From NCBI RefSeq assembly GCF_029030725.1, contig NZ_CP113162.1, positions 2,912,501 through 2,976,500 on the forward strand: 64,000 nt of DNA. Direction: 5' to 3'. The position numbers were made by a program, and so were the translations under genes. Below are positions 7,996 to 17,889 of this stretch, piece after piece. The first letter of the stretch is position 1, and the number at the start of each line of letters is the position of its first letter. A model generated the notes under the pieces. It had not been told where the DNA came from. It saw only the letters and a program-made list of their open reading frames with translations, and made no database searches. Source of the DNA: [Pseudomonas] carboxydohydrogena. GTDB lineage: Bacteria > Pseudomonadota > Alphaproteobacteria > Rhizobiales > Xanthobacteraceae.

Positions 7996-9363
7996 TTACA
8001 GCAAGGTGCCGCGCAGGATCAGGAGCGCGACGCTGAAATAGATCATCAGCCCGGTGACATCGACCAGCGTGGCGACAAACGGCGCGGAAGCACTGGCCGG
8101 GTCGAAGCCCACCCGTTGCAGCAGGAACGGCAGCATCGATCCCGCGACCGAGCCGAACGTCACCACGCCGACCAGCGCCGCCGCGACCGTCACGCCGACC
8201 AGAAGCCAGTGCTCGCCATAGTCGTAAATTCCAAGCTTCTGCCACATCACCACGCGGAACAATCCGATGATGCCGAGACCAGCCCCGAGCAGCAGCCCGG
8301 TCGGCAGTTCACGCAGCATCACCTGCCACCAGTCGGACAGCTTCACGTCATGCAACGCCAGCGCCCGGATCAGGAGCGAGGTCGCCTGCGAGCCGGAATT
8401 GCCGCCCGAACTCATGATGAGCGGAATGAACAACGTCAGCACCAGCGCCTTTTCCAGCTCGCCCTCGAAATGCTGCATCACGCTCGCGGTCAGCATCTCG
8501 CTGATGAACAGAACGGCGAGCCAGACCCCGCGCTTGCGGAGCATGTTGCCGAGTCCGATTTGCAGATAAGGCTCCTCGATCGCCTCCATGCCGCCGAACT
8601 TCTGCGCGTCCTCGGTGCCTTCCTCGATGATGGCGTCGATCACGTCGTCGAAGGTGACGATGCCGAGCAGGTGCGAGGCCTTGTCCACCACCGGCACCGC
8701 GAGCAGATCGTGACGCGCGATCAGACGGGCGACGTCTTCCCGGTCCGCCAGCGGCAGCGTGGTGATCGGCGTCACCGCGAGATCGCCGATCATCTCGCCC
8801 GGTTCGCCCGCGATCAGGCGGCGCAGCGACAGCGCACCGACCAGACGGCGGGTGACGGGATCGAGCACATAGATCGCATAGACGGTCTCGCGGGTGCGTT
8901 CGACCTGACGGATGTGTTGCAGCGTGCGCTCTACCGTCCAGTTGCTCGCCGCGCTGACGAATTCGATCGTCATCATCGCGCCGGCGGTGTTTTCCGGATA
9001 GGCGAGAAGACTGCGGATGGCGTTGCGCGAGGCGGGGTCCAGCCCCTCCATCAACTCGGTGCGCGGCGGGTCCTGCAATTGCTGGATGAGATCGGCCGCC
9101 ATGTCGGCGGACATCCCCGCGAGCAGCGGAATCGCGACATCGTGCGGCATCGCCTCGACGATCTCGGCCGCGAAATCGAGTTCGGGCTTGTCGAGAACCT
9201 CGATCGCCGTCTCGCGCGGCAGGAGGCGCAAGACCTCGGCCGCCTGTTCAGGCTCGAGCCTGTTGAGGACGTCGACCCTGTCGGCGGTATGTTCGTTGGT
9301 CAGGCTTGCCGCGACCACGGCCGCGTTGAAACCATCCTCGGAGATTGTGTGGATGTCCGTCAT
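7996..9363 (-). CDS. mgtE: Magnesium transporter MgtE
   Basis: Mg2+ channel/transporter of the inner membrane. The 455-residue protein has the cytosolic N-domain (about 1-130), two CBS domains (about 135-260) that sense Mg2+, the connecting helix, and five membrane helices from about 285 to the end. These include the pore region with SSGGNSGSQATSLLIRALAL and a final MIYFSVALLIL helix. Length and order are typical. The ribosome-binding site AAGG lies 6 nt before the ATG and can be masked by an upstream hairpin (see the leader at 9364-9442). Confidence 0.96.
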   Translation of the reverse strand: MTDIHTISEDGFNAAVVAASLTNEHTADRVDVLNRLEPEQAAEVLRLLPRETAIEVLDKPELDFAAEIVEAMPHDVAIPLLAGMSADMAADLIQQLQDPPRTELMEGLDPASRNAIRSLLAYPENTAGAMMTIEFVSAASNWTVERTLQHIRQVERTRETVYAIYVLDPVTRRLVGALSLRRLIAGEPGEMIGDLAVTPITTLPLADREDVARLIARHDLLAVPVVDKASHLLGIVTFDDVIDAIIEEGTEDAQKFGGMEAIEEPYLQIGLGNMLRKRGVWLAVLFISEMLTASVMQHFEGELEKALVLTLFIPLIMSSGGNSGSQATSLLIRALALHDVKLSDWWQVMLRELPTGLLLGAGLGIIGLFRVVMWQKLGIYDYGEHWLLVGVTVAAALVGVVTFGSVAGSMLPFLLQRVGFDPASASAPFVATLVDVTGLMIYFSVALLILRGTLL

Positions 9364-9442
9364 GACTCACCTTCGGATCTGCCGACACCGGCAGCGGGTG
9401 AGCCTCAAGAAATGCTCAGACCGCGCAGACCGTTGCCGGCAA
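9364..9442 (-). promoter_or_regulatory. Structured 5' leader of mgtE (candidate regulatory RNA)
   Basis: On the minus strand, GGCTCACC (plus 9397-9404) can pair with GGTGAGTC (plus 9364-9371), which overlaps the ribosome-binding site and abuts the ATG. Nested inside is a small hairpin TGCCG-GTGT-CGGCA (9380-9393). The same GCTCA can instead pair with TGAGC at 9414-9418, a competing 5-bp stem. A TTGCCGGCAA palindrome lies further upstream (9433-9442). I do not recognise it as the M-box or another known class. A Mg2+-sensing role is inferred only from the downstream gene. Confidence 0.45.
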
Positions 9443-9598
9443 AGTACGTTGACTGTCGCTGGGCATAATTCTGGATGTTTCCTGTGACGCGGCGCGCGAT
9501 CGCGAAGATTTCACGCCGCCTGACGCCCACATGGGCTTTCACTTGCGCGGCGTCAAGAAAAAACCGCGCGCATCGCAACGAAAGAACGAGGCAGAGCC

Positions 9599-10345
9599 TC
9601 AGCCCGCCATTCTGGCGGCGAGTTCGTCCGAGACTTCGAAATTGGCATAGACGTTCTGCACGTCGTCATGCTCGTTCAGTTGGTCCAGCAGCTTGAACAG
9701 CTTCTCGCCGACCTCGTCGCTGACGGCGATGTTGTTCTGGGGCTTCCAGATCAGCGCGGCCTTACGCGGCTCGCCGAATTTCGCTTCCAGCGCCTTGGCC
9801 GCCTCGCTCAGCGACGCCTGCGAGGTGTAGATTTCGTGCCCGTCCTCGGACGAGACAACATCGTCGGCCCCGGCATCGATGGCCGCTTCCAGCATGGTGT
9901 CGGCATCGGCCTTGGCCGCGTCGTATTCGATCACGCCGACATGGTCGAACATGAACGAGACCGAGCCGGTTTCGCCGAGATTGCCGCCGGACTTGGTGAA
10001 GTAGGAACGGATGTCGGAGGCTGCGCGGTTGCGGTTGTCGGTCAGCGCCTCGACGATCACCGCGACGCCGCCGGGACCGTAGCCCTCGTAGCGGATTTCA
10101 TCGTAGCTCTCGCCCTCGCCGCCGATCGCCTTCTTGATGGCGCGCTCGATATTGTCCTTCGGCATGTTCTCGGCGCGTGCGGCGATCACGGCGGCACGCA
10201 GGCGCGGATTCATCGCCGGATCGGGCGTGCCGAGCTTGGCCGCCACGGTGATTTCGCGGGCGAGCTTGCCGAATATCTTGGACCGCATGGCATCCTGCTT
10301 GCCCTTGCGGTGCATGATGTTCTTGAATTGGGAATGTCCGGCCAT
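9599..10345 (-). CDS. yebC: YebC/PmpR family protein
   Basis: Member of the YebC family, whose members act as DNA-binding regulators or, as shown for some, relieve ribosome stalling at proline stretches. The 248-residue protein has the hallmark N-terminus [18 protein letters not shown], the [15 protein letters not shown] segment near 60 and the [14 protein letters not shown] motif. Length is typical. It often neighbours ruvC; here mgtE separates them. About 230 nt between mgtE and yebC hold the mgtE leader and no gene. Confidence 0.96.
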   Translation of the reverse strand: MAGHSQFKNIMHRKGKQDAMRSKIFGKLAREITVAAKLGTPDPAMNPRLRAAVIAARAENMPKDNIERAIKKAIGGEGESYDEIRYEGYGPGGVAVIVEALTDNRNRAASDIRSYFTKSGGNLGETGSVSFMFDHVGVIEYDAAKADADTMLEAAIDAGADDVVSSEDGHEIYTSQASLSEAAKALEAKFGEPRKAALIWKPQNNIAVSDEVGEKLFKLLDQLNEHDDVQNVYANFEVSDELAARMAG

Positions 10346-10431
10346 GCGAATGGTCTCTGTCAGGGGCGCGCATCGCGCCTTGCATTGAAAATCGGGTTGG
10401 GTGGCGCGTTATAAGGCCGCACTCGGCAAAA

Positions 10432-11298
10432 TCAAAGATGCCGCCGCCGATTTTCGGGCCGCCTCCGGCCCTTAATCTTGCCGCCAGAACGGGGCACCAC
10501 GGGCTCCAGCACCGGGCCGATCCGCACCGGGGCGACCTTGGTCGCAAGGCCCGTCGCATCGTGGGTTTCCACCGCCACCCCGCTCAGCGTGCCGGGGCCG
10601 TCGCCAGCCGTGAACCGCGCCGCCGGATAGCCGCGCAGGAAGCGGCCGAGCGGTTCCTCGCGGTCCATGCCGATGATGCTCTCGTAATCGCCGGTCATGC
10701 CCGCGTCGGTCATGTAGGCGGTGCCGCGCGGCAGGATGCGATGGTCGGCGGTCGGCGCATGGGTGTGGGTGCCGACGACGAGGCTCGCGCGCCCGTCGCA
10801 ATGATAGCCGAACGCCTGCTTCTCGCTGGTCGCCTCGCCGTGGAAATCGACCACGATGGCGTCAACCGCCTCGCCCAGCGGACAGGCGGTCAATTCGCGG
10901 TCGATGGCGATGAAGGGATCGTCGCAGGGCGCCATGAAGATGCGGCCGATGGCGTTGACGATCAGCGCGCGCTGGCCCTTCTTGGTCTCGATCATCGCCG
11001 CGCCACGGCCGGGCGTGCCTTGGGTAAAGTTGAGCGGGCGGATCAGGCGCGGCGCGCGCTCGATGAACACCAGTGCCTCGCGCTGGTCCCAGGAATGATT
11101 GCCGAGCGTGATCGCATCGGCCCCGGCATCCACCAGCTCTTCATAGATCGCTTCGGTGATGCCGAAACCGCCCGCGGCGTTCTCGCCGTTGACGACGACC
11201 AGATCGAGCGTCCAGTCGCGGATCAGGCCGGGCAGCGTTTCCGTCACAGCATGACGCCCGCTGCGCCCCACCACATCGCCGACAAACAGAATCCGCAA
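10432..11298 (-). CDS. YmdB-family metallophosphoesterase (TIGR00282)
   Basis: Calcineurin-like phosphoesterase of the YmdB type; characterised relatives hydrolyse cyclic nucleotides. The 288-residue protein keeps the metal-binding motifs GDVVG (Asp8), NGEN (Asn/Glu near 37-39), GNHSWD, DFHGEATSE and VGTHTHAPTADHRILP. The C-terminus ends in a basic tail (KIKGRRRPENRRRHL), longer than the catalytic core needs. It begins 5 nt after the ligase gene ends, so it is probably co-transcribed. Confidence 0.9.
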   Translation of the reverse strand: MRILFVGDVVGRSGRHAVTETLPGLIRDWTLDLVVVNGENAAGGFGITEAIYEELVDAGADAITLGNHSWDQREALVFIERAPRLIRPLNFTQGTPGRGAAMIETKKGQRALIVNAIGRIFMAPCDDPFIAIDRELTACPLGEAVDAIVVDFHGEATSEKQAFGYHCDGRASLVVGTHTHAPTADHRILPRGTAYMTDAGMTGDYESIIGMDREEPLGRFLRGYPAARFTAGDGPGTLSGVAVETHDATGLATKVAPVRIGPVLEPVVPRSGGKIKGRRRPENRRRHL

Positions 11299-11303
11299 CT
11301 CGC

Positions 11304-11882
11304 CTACTCCCGGAAATTAATCACATCTCGTTCCGTTAGCACGAGATCGAGCGGTTCGTCGTGCGTATCAACGGGAATCTCATCCATTTGCTGCGCGGAA
11401 AACGCAAGGCCCGCGGCGGTGATGCGCTTCGCCTTCCGCAGCCTTTGCAGCGTGCGGTCGTAATAGCCGCCGCCATAACCGAGACGATGGCCCCGCCGGT
11501 CGAAGGCGGCGAGCGGCACCAGCACGATGTCCGGCTCGACCTCCTCGGCATCGGACGACGGCTCCAGAATGCCGTAGAGGCCGCGCACCAGAACGGTGTC
11601 AGATCTCCATGCGCGGAAGATCAACGGCTCGCCACGACCGAGCGCAACGGGCAATGCCAGCGACGCACCGCGTGCACGCAAGGCCCACATCAGCGCGGAC
11701 GGATCGATCTCGGTGCGGATCGCGGAGAAGCCTGCCACCACGCAACCGGGGCCGACCTCGAATTGCGCCGCGTGTTTCGCAAGCGCCTCGCAAGCGGCCG
11801 CACGCTGGGACGCATCGAGCGCATCACGGCGAGCGAAGGCAGCGGCACGGAGTTCGTTTTTCAGGTTTTGGGATGAATCCAT
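11304..11882 (-). CDS. 5-formyltetrahydrofolate cyclo-ligase
   Basis: Converts 5-formyl-THF plus ATP to 5,10-methenyl-THF. The 192-residue protein has the N-terminal Lys/Arg-rich helix (KNELRAAAFARRDAL), the substrate region FSAIRTEIDP and the nucleotide-binding GYGGGYYDRTL motif near residue 137. Like fau/ygfA in many bacteria it lies beside 6S RNA and zapA. The order zapA - 6S - ligase on one strand is the classic arrangement. Confidence 0.95.
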   Translation of the reverse strand: MDSSQNLKNELRAAAFARRDALDASQRAAACEALAKHAAQFEVGPGCVVAGFSAIRTEIDPSALMWALRARGASLALPVALGRGEPLIFRAWRSDTVLVRGLYGILEPSSDAEEVEPDIVLVPLAAFDRRGHRLGYGGGYYDRTLQRLRKAKRITAAGLAFSAQQMDEIPVDTHDEPLDLVLTERDVINFRE

Positions 11883-11894
11883 TCATCACCGTTT

Positions 11895-12017
11895 GTCATG
11901 GCCGGGCATGGCGGTTCGAAGAACGGCGTCGCTTCCGCTCGCCTATGTCCGGCCATCCACGTCTTTCCAACCCGTAGCAAACAAGACGTGGATGCCCGGC
12001 ACAAGGCCGGGCATGAC
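11895..12017. repeat. Composite palindromic intergenic repeat
   Basis: Outer ends GTCATGGCCGGGC (11895) and GGCCGGGCATGAC (to 12017) face each other. Inside, CATCCACGTCTT (11954-11965) pairs perfectly with AAGACGTGGATG (11983-11994). From memory, sequence of this type (ATGGCCGGG ... CATCCACGTCTT) is widespread between genes in Bradyrhizobium relatives. It sits between the ligase gene and the 6S terminator. Confidence 0.75.
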
Positions 12018-12044
12018 GAAACCACGATGACGATCGATGAAAGA

Positions 12045-12075
12045 AGTGCGAAGCCACGGTCGCCGTTGAAGCACT
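12045..12075 (-). terminator. Terminator hairpin at the 3' end of 6S RNA
   Basis: AGTGC and GCACT close a hairpin with an inner ACGG-CGA-CCGT stem on the minus strand, followed by TCTTTC. It marks the likely 3' end of the 6S transcript. Confidence 0.6.
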
Positions 12076-12207
12076 CGATCCCGGAGTTCCCTACGAAAGT
12101 AGGTGGGCACCATATGTCCGGGTCCACGGACCCGGCCAGGGACAGTTCCCTAAAGGATCGATAAGGCCCCGGGGATATATGGCTCCTGACGCGCGCCACA
12201 GCCTCGC
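12045..12207 (-). ncRNA. ssrS: 6S RNA (alphaproteobacterial type)
   Basis: 6S RNA mimics an open promoter and sequesters sigma-70 RNA polymerase in stationary phase. Ends can be set by a closing stem: GCGAGGCTGTGG at the 5' end pairs with CCGTGGCTTCGC at the 3' end with several G-U pairs. The internal GATCCTTTAGGGAACTGTCC and GGTCCGTGGACCCGGACATA segments match my recollection of Bradyrhizobium 6S RNA. At about 160 nt it has the expected size. It lies between zapA and the formyl-THF ligase gene, the conserved site. A possible -10 (TTATGC) lies just before the 5' end. Ends are approximate. Confidence 0.87.
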
Positions 12208-12284
12208 ATAACCAATGTAGCGACGATCCCCCCGCGCCGCCAGCGGGGCCGAACAATTTCAGGTCATGAGGTTTTCGCAGGCTG

Positions 12285-12668
12285 TCAGCCGAGCGCGACG
12301 TTGCCGGCGAGCGGCTTGTTCAGTTCCTGCGTCATCCGCTCGATGCGGTCGGAGGCGGCGTTGAGCGCATTGGCGATCGCGCTCTGGGTGGCGCGGGCGC
12401 GGTCCGAGGCGGCGACGCGGCCCTCGCGCAGCACCTCAATCTCTTCCTCGAAGCCGCGAATGCGCCGCTCGGCGTCTTGCAGTTCATCGGCGATGGTCAG
12501 CGACGCCATCACCGTCAGCCGCTGGTCGCCGATTTCGCCAAACTTGCCGCGCAAATCCGTGACGCGGCTCTCAAGCATCTCGGCGAGCCGCAGCAGCCGC
12601 GTCTCCTGCCCCTCCTCGCAGGCCATGCGATATTGCCGGCCATTGATGGTGACATTGACGTGGCTCAC
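12285..12668 (-). CDS. zapA: Cell division protein ZapA
   Basis: FtsZ-ring-associated protein. The 127-residue product has the ZapA N-domain (VNVTINGRQYRMACEEGQE, then LRLAEMLESRVTDLRG) followed by a coiled coil (about 62-110) used for tetramerisation. Its start overlaps the end of the DUF4164 gene by 4 nt, so the two are probably translated together, and 6S RNA lies downstream. Confidence 0.93.
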   Translation of the reverse strand: MSHVNVTINGRQYRMACEEGQETRLLRLAEMLESRVTDLRGKFGEIGDQRLTVMASLTIADELQDAERRIRGFEEEIEVLREGRVAASDRARATQSAIANALNAASDRIERMTQELNKPLAGNVALG

Positions 12669-13003
12669 GAGGCGTCCTCCTCGATCACCGAACGTATCGT
12701 CTCGATGGCCACATCGAGCCGTTCGGCGATTTCGCGGTTGGTGCGCTCCAGTTCGCGCGAACGCACCAGCGTGCCGTCGAGTTCGTTGGCGAGGCGAGAG
12801 CGATCCACGCCGAGCGACTGGATGCGCGCGGCGAGTTCGTCGCTGCCGCGATCGTATTCGCGCCGCCGCTCGACCGCGCCCTCCAGCGCATCGAGCGCCG
12901 CCGCGAGTCTTCGGGTCGCCGCCTCGATCTCGCTGGCGGCGGAAGGCGCGGCTGGCGCCGCGTGCTCACCGGCAGCGAAGGCATTGGGCATACGGTCGTT
13001 CAT
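12665..13003 (-). CDS. DUF4164 family coiled-coil protein
   Basis: A small protein of about 112 residues, mostly predicted coiled coil (SEIEAATRRLAAALDALEGA through ERTNREIAERLDVAIETIR). This pattern fits DUF4164, which sits before zapA in many alphaproteobacteria; the function is unknown. The start is uncertain. I used ATG 13003, the first before the conserved region, but in-frame ATGs at 13036 and 13060 would add 11 or 19 residues and none has a strong ribosome-binding site. Confidence 0.75.
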   Translation of the reverse strand: MNDRMPNAFAAGEHAAPAAPSAASEIEAATRRLAAALDALEGAVERRREYDRGSDELAARIQSLGVDRSRLANELDGTLVRSRELERTNREIAERLDVAIETIRSVIEEDAS

Positions 13004-13311
13004 ATACGAGCCATTCGGTCTCGGATGTTGAACCATGGAAGGTTGAGCGGCCGATCTCATCGGAAAATCCCGATCCAGCAAGCATTTAGTTGCCGAATCT
13101 ACGGCCCGATTCGCGCTCTTGCAACGCCGCGTTGGCGCTATGCACCGTTAAGCGCGGCATTCCTGTTTCGGACACCTCCTCCGTGCGTTGATTTCCCGTT
13201 TGATTCCCGGACGGATTCTTGGACTCACGGGAGCGTCGGTGCTATCCACCGGCCGCAGTCATCTGATTGCAATATCCCGCCTTTTTGGAAAAATTTTTCA
13301 GGTCCCGATCC

Positions 13312-15318
13312 ATGACGTTTCAAGCGAAGACCCCGCGTGTCGATCCGTCCCGCATGGCCAATGCGATCCGCGCGCTCGCGATGGATGCCGTGGAGAAGGC
13401 GAATTCGGGCCATCCCGGCCTGCCGATGGGCGCCGCCGACATCGCCACCGTCCTGTTCACGCAGTTCCTGAAGTTTGATGCGCGCGATCCGAAATGGGCA
13501 GACCGTGACCGCTTCGTGCTGTCGGCCGGTCACGGCTCGATGCTGCTCTATGCGCTCCTCTATCTCACCGGCAACGAGGCGATGACGATCGAGGAGATCA
13601 AGAATTTCCGCCAGCTCGGCTCGCTGACGCCGGGGCACCCGGAGAACTTCATCACCCCCGGCATCGAAATGACCACTGGCCCGCTCGGTCAGGGCATTTC
13701 CACCGCCGTCGGCATGGCGCTCGCGGAGCGCCACCTCGCGGCGGAATTCGGCGGCGACATCGTCGATCACCACACCTACGTGCTCGCCTCCGACGGCGAT
13801 CTGATGGAAGGCATCAGTCAGGAAGCCATCGCTCTGGCGGGCCACCTCAAGCTCAACCGCATGATCGTGCTGTTCGACGACAACGGCATTTCCATCGACG
13901 GCGCGATCTCGCTGTCGGATTCGGTCGATCAGGTGAAGCGGTTCGAGGCCGCGGGCTGGGCCGCCTACCGCATCGACGGCCACAACCACGACGCCATCGC
14001 GGATGCCATCGCGCGCGCGCAGACATCGGATCGCCCGACACTGATCGCCTGCAAGACCACCATCGCTTACGGCGCGCCGACCAAGGCGGGCACCTCGAAG
14101 TCGCACGGCTCGCCGCTCGGCGCGGAGGAAATCGCTGGCGCGCGCAAGCAACTGAACTGGGACGCGCCGCCGTTCGAAATTCCCGCCGACATTCTCGATG
14201 CCTGGCGCGCGGCCGGTTCGCGCGGTGCCAGTGTGCATGCCGAATGGGCGAAGAAGCTCGCCGCCAGGGATGCCGCGCAGCGCGCCGAATTCGAGCGCCG
14301 CATGAAAGGCGATCTGCCCGCGAAGGCGCTCAAGGATGCCGTCGCGAAAATGAAGGCGGCGCTGGCCGAGGCCCCGAAGGACATCGCGACCCGCACCGCG
14401 TCGGAACGCGCGCTGGAAGCGCTGATCCCGGCGGTGCCGGAAATGGTCGGCGGCTCGGCCGACCTCACCGGCTCCAACAACACCCGCATCAAGGACATGG
14501 TCGCGATCTCCGCCAACAATTACGGCGGGCGCTACGTCAATTACGGCATCCGCGAGCACGGCATGGCGGCGGCGATGAACGGCATGGCGCTGCATGGCGG
14601 CATCATTCCGTATTCCGGCACGTTCCTGGTGTTCTCCGATTATCTGCGCCCGTCGCTGCGTCTCGCGGCGCTGATGGGCGAGCGCGTCATCCACGTGCTG
14701 ACCCACGATTCCATCGGCCTCGGCGAAGACGGTCCCACCCATCAGCCGGTCGAGCATGTCGCGGCGCTGCGCGCGATCCCGAACCTCAACGTATTCCGCC
14801 CCTGCGACACCGTCGAAACGCTGGAGTGCTGGCAGCTTGCGCTTGAAGCCAAGGATCGTCCCAGCGTGCTGGCCTTGACGCGCCAGAACCTGCCGCAGCT
14901 TCGCCGCAGCAATGACGCCGACAACAAGTGCGCCGCCGGTGCCTACGAGATTTCGCCCGCAAAGGGCGAGGCGAAAGTCTCGATCTTCGCCTCGGGCTCG
15001 GAAGTCTCTCTCGCGGTGGATGCGCAGAAGCTGCTCGCCGCGCGCGGCATCGCGACGCGGGTCGTGTCGGTGCCGTGCATGGACCTGTTTCTGGAGGCTC
15101 CGGAAGCTACGCGTGCAGCGCTGATCGGCAATGCACCAGTGAAGGTCGGCGTGGAAGCCGCGGTACGGCAGGGCTGGGATGCCATCATCGGATCCGATGG
15201 AATCTTCGTCGGCATGAGCGGATTCGGCGCCAGCGCCCCATATAAGGAACTGTACAGCCATTTCGGCATCACGGCGGAGGCAATCGCCACCGCCGCCGAA
15301 GCCCGGCTCAAGCGGTAA
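13312..15318 (+). CDS. tkt: Transketolase
   Basis: Thiamine-diphosphate enzyme that moves two-carbon units between sugar phosphates in the pentose phosphate and Calvin cycles. The 668-residue protein has [11 protein letters not shown] near the start, the TPP motif [14 protein letters not shown], and the pyrimidine-binding domain with [17 protein letters not shown] and [21 protein letters not shown] 13312 follows CAGG by 9 nt; the longer open frame from 13267 has no such site. It heads a plus-strand run with gap, pgk and fba. The 230 nt upstream separate it from the divergent DUF4164 gene and must hold both promoters. Confidence 0.97.
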   Translation: MTFQAKTPRVDPSRMANAIRALAMDAVEKANSGHPGLPMGAADIATVLFTQFLKFDARDPKWADRDRFVLSAGHGSMLLYALLYLTGNEAMTIEEIKNFRQLGSLTPGHPENFITPGIEMTTGPLGQGISTAVGMALAERHLAAEFGGDIVDHHTYVLASDGDLMEGISQEAIALAGHLKLNRMIVLFDDNGISIDGAISLSDSVDQVKRFEAAGWAAYRIDGHNHDAIADAIARAQTSDRPTLIACKTTIAYGAPTKAGTSKSHGSPLGAEEIAGARKQLNWDAPPFEIPADILDAWRAAGSRGASVHAEWAKKLAARDAAQRAEFERRMKGDLPAKALKDAVAKMKAALAEAPKDIATRTASERALEALIPAVPEMVGGSADLTGSNNTRIKDMVAISANNYGGRYVNYGIREHGMAAAMNGMALHGGIIPYSGTFLVFSDYLRPSLRLAALMGERVIHVLTHDSIGLGEDGPTHQPVEHVAALRAIPNLNVFRPCDTVETLECWQLALEAKDRPSVLALTRQNLPQLRRSNDADNKCAAGAYEISPAKGEAKVSIFASGSEVSLAVDAQKLLAARGIATRVVSVPCMDLFLEAPEATRAALIGNAPVKVGVEAAVRQGWDAIIGSDGIFVGMSGFGASAPYKELYSHFGITAEAIATAAEARLKR

Positions 15319-15416
15319 CCCTGCATGGATATTGCCGCTACGGATAATTGCATCAGGGCGTCATTCGGGGCAAAACCGCCCCGAAAAACGTCAATTCAGA
15401 CTTTGAGGAGAATGGA

Positions 15417-16424
15417 ATGACCATCCGCGTCGCGATCAATGGATTTGGCCGCATCGGCCGTAACGTGCTGCGTGCGATTCACGAGTCGAAACGCACCGAC
15501 ATCCAGGTGGTTGCGATCAACGATCTGGCCCCGGTCGAGACCAACGCCCACCTGCTCCGCTACGACTCGGTCCATGGCCGCTTCCCCGGCGAAGTGAAGG
15601 TCGTGGGCGACACCATCGATATCGGCAACGGCCCGATCAAGGTCACCGCCGTGCGCGATCCCGCGACGCTGCCGTGGAAGGAACTCGGCATCGACATCGC
15701 GATGGAGTGCACCGGCATCTTCACCGCGCGCGACAAGGCTGCGGCGCACCTCACCGCCGGAGCCAAGCGCGTGCTGGTCTCCGCCCCCGCCGACGGCGCC
15801 GACGCCACCATCGTTTTCGGCGTCAACCACGACACCCTGAACAAGGATCACGTCGTCGTCTCCAACGGCTCCTGCACCACCAACTGCCTCGCGCCGGTCG
15901 CCAAGGTGCTGAACGACACTGTCGGCATCGAGACCGGCTTCATGACCACGGTCCACGCCTACACCGGCGACCAGCCGACGCTCGACACCGTGCACAAGGA
16001 TCTCTATCGCGCCCGCGCCGCCGGTCTGTCGATGATCCCGACCTCGACGGGCGCCGCCAAGGCCATCGGCCTCGTGCTGCCCGAACTCAAGGGCAAGCTC
16101 GATGGCGTCTCGATCCGCGTGCCGACGCCGAACGTCTCGGTGATTGATCTCAAGATCGTCGCCAAGCGCGAGACCACCAAGGACGAGGTCAACGACGCGA
16201 TCCGCCGCGCCTCGCAGCAGCAGCTCAAGAACATTCTCGGCGTCACCGATCATCCCAACGTGTCGATCGACTTCAACGGCGACCAGCACTCCTCGATCTT
16301 CGCCACCGACCAGACCAAGGTGCAGGGCGGCAAGCTGGTGCGCGTGATGTCGTGGTACGACAACGAATGGGGCTTCTCCAACCGCATGGCAGATACCGCC
16401 GTCGCGATGGGCAAGCTGATCTGA
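15417..16424 (+). CDS. gap: Glyceraldehyde-3-phosphate dehydrogenase
   Basis: Oxidative phosphorylation of glyceraldehyde-3-phosphate, or the reverse in gluconeogenesis and CO2 fixation. The 335-residue protein has the Rossmann GFGRIGR at 9-15, the catalytic Cys153 in [12 protein letters not shown] and the paired histidine in [10 protein letters not shown]. Asp36 follows beta-2 (AIND). ATG 15417 follows GAGGAG at 5 nt. It lies about 100 nt after tkt and 150 nt before pgk. Confidence 0.98.
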   Translation: MTIRVAINGFGRIGRNVLRAIHESKRTDIQVVAINDLAPVETNAHLLRYDSVHGRFPGEVKVVGDTIDIGNGPIKVTAVRDPATLPWKELGIDIAMECTGIFTARDKAAAHLTAGAKRVLVSAPADGADATIVFGVNHDTLNKDHVVVSNGSCTTNCLAPVAKVLNDTVGIETGFMTTVHAYTGDQPTLDTVHKDLYRARAAGLSMIPTSTGAAKAIGLVLPELKGKLDGVSIRVPTPNVSVIDLKIVAKRETTKDEVNDAIRRASQQQLKNILGVTDHPNVSIDFNGDQHSSIFATDQTKVQGGKLVRVMSWYDNEWGFSNRMADTAVAMGKLI

Positions 16425-16575
16425 CCTTTATTCTCCGGGCGACGCGATCCATGTCACGGCGCGCCGCCCGGAAACATTTCACGAGGATGGCGGTTCAGGC
16501 TTCCGTCGTCCGCGCGTCGATGACGCATATTCACGCGCCGATGGCGATGCATCGGGTTCGGGGACAAGGAGACCC

Positions 16576-17775
16576 ATGACTAGCCTCTTTCGCACCCTCG
16601 ACGACGTCGACGTGCACAACAAGCGCGTGCTGCTGCGTGTCGATCTCAACGTCCCCATGGACAATGGCCGCGTCTCCGACGCCACGCGCCTCGAGCGCGT
16701 CACCAAAACCATCACCGAGATCGCCGAAAAGGGCGGCAAGGTCATCCTGCTCTCGCATTTCGGCCGGCCCAAGGGCGTGGTCAATCCGAAGGAATCGCTG
16801 AAGCCCGTCGCAATCACGCTCGCCTACATGCTGCGGCGGCACGTCGAGTTCGTCGACGACTGCATCGGCAAGAAGGCGGTGGATGCCGTCTCCTGGATGA
16901 AGCCCGGCGACATCGTCTGCCTCGAGAACACCCGTTTCCATAAGGGTGAGGAAAAGAACGATCCCGCTTTCGTGGCCGAACTCGCCAAGCTCGGCGATAT
17001 CTGGATCAACGACGCCTTCTCCTGCGCGCACCGCGCCCACGCCTCGACCGAAGGTCTCGGCCATGTGTTGCCCTCTTATGCCGGGCGCTCGATGCAGGCC
17101 GAACTCGACGCGCTGACCAAGGCGCTGGAAGCGCCGACCCACCCGGTCGCGGCCGTGATCGGCGGCGCGAAAGTCTCGACCAAGCTCGATCTTCTCGAAA
17201 ACCTCGTCACCAAGGTCGATGCGCTGGTGATCGGCGGCGGCATGGCCAACACCTTCCTGCATGCGCAGGGCGTCAATGTCGGCAAGTCGCTGTGTGAAAA
17301 GGAACTGGCGCCGACCGCGTTGCGGATTCTGGAAAAGGCGGAAGCCGCCAAATGCGCCGTGATCCTGCCGGTGGATGCCGTGATCGCGCGCGAATTCGTC
17401 GCACACGCGCCTTCGGAAGCCTGCGGACTCGACGCCATTCCGGCCGATGCGATGATCCTCGATGTCGGCCCGAAGTCCGTGGACCGCGTGCGCGCGGCGT
17501 TCGACGACGCCAGGACCGTTGTGTGGAACGGTCCGCTCGGCGCGTTCGAACTGTCGCCGTTCGACCGCGGCACCGTACAGGCCGCGCGTCATGCGGCGGG
17601 ACGCACCCGCGACGGCAAGCTGATCTCGGTGGCGGGCGGCGGCGATACTGTCGCAGCCCTCAACCATGCCGGTGTCGCGTCCGACTTCACCTATGTCTCG
17701 ACCGCAGGCGGGGCCTTCCTCGAATGGATGGAAGGCAAGCCGCTGCCGGGCGTCGAGGTGCTGCGGACCAAATGA
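16576..17775 (+). CDS. pgk: Phosphoglycerate kinase
   Basis: Transfers phosphate between 1,3-bisphosphoglycerate and ADP. The 399-residue protein has the substrate motif [11 protein letters not shown], the HFGRPKG segment, the Lys-rich [15 protein letters not shown], and the nucleotide site GGGDTVAAL near the C-terminus. An upstream AAGGAG is well placed for the ATG. Length is typical. Confidence 0.98.
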   Translation: MTSLFRTLDDVDVHNKRVLLRVDLNVPMDNGRVSDATRLERVTKTITEIAEKGGKVILLSHFGRPKGVVNPKESLKPVAITLAYMLRRHVEFVDDCIGKKAVDAVSWMKPGDIVCLENTRFHKGEEKNDPAFVAELAKLGDIWINDAFSCAHRAHASTEGLGHVLPSYAGRSMQAELDALTKALEAPTHPVAAVIGGAKVSTKLDLLENLVTKVDALVIGGGMANTFLHAQGVNVGKSLCEKELAPTALRILEKAEAAKCAVILPVDAVIAREFVAHAPSEACGLDAIPADAMILDVGPKSVDRVRAAFDDARTVVWNGPLGAFELSPFDRGTVQAARHAAGRTRDGKLISVAGGGDTVAALNHAGVASDFTYVSTAGGAFLEWMEGKPLPGVEVLRTK

Positions 17776-17889
17776 CAATGCCGCCCCGTTTGGGTAGATT
17801 GACCCGTACGGGGTGGAACCGGCGAACCCGTCCAAGAATTACAACAACCAAATCCCATCCCCTCATTCAGTTTCTTGCAGGAGAGCTCG

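Noticed and set aside
13225-15261. A 678-codon open frame antisense to tkt
   Set aside because: It is a shadow of the GC-rich tkt gene; the protein is Arg/His/Gly-rich with no recognisable motif, while the plus strand encodes clear transketolase.
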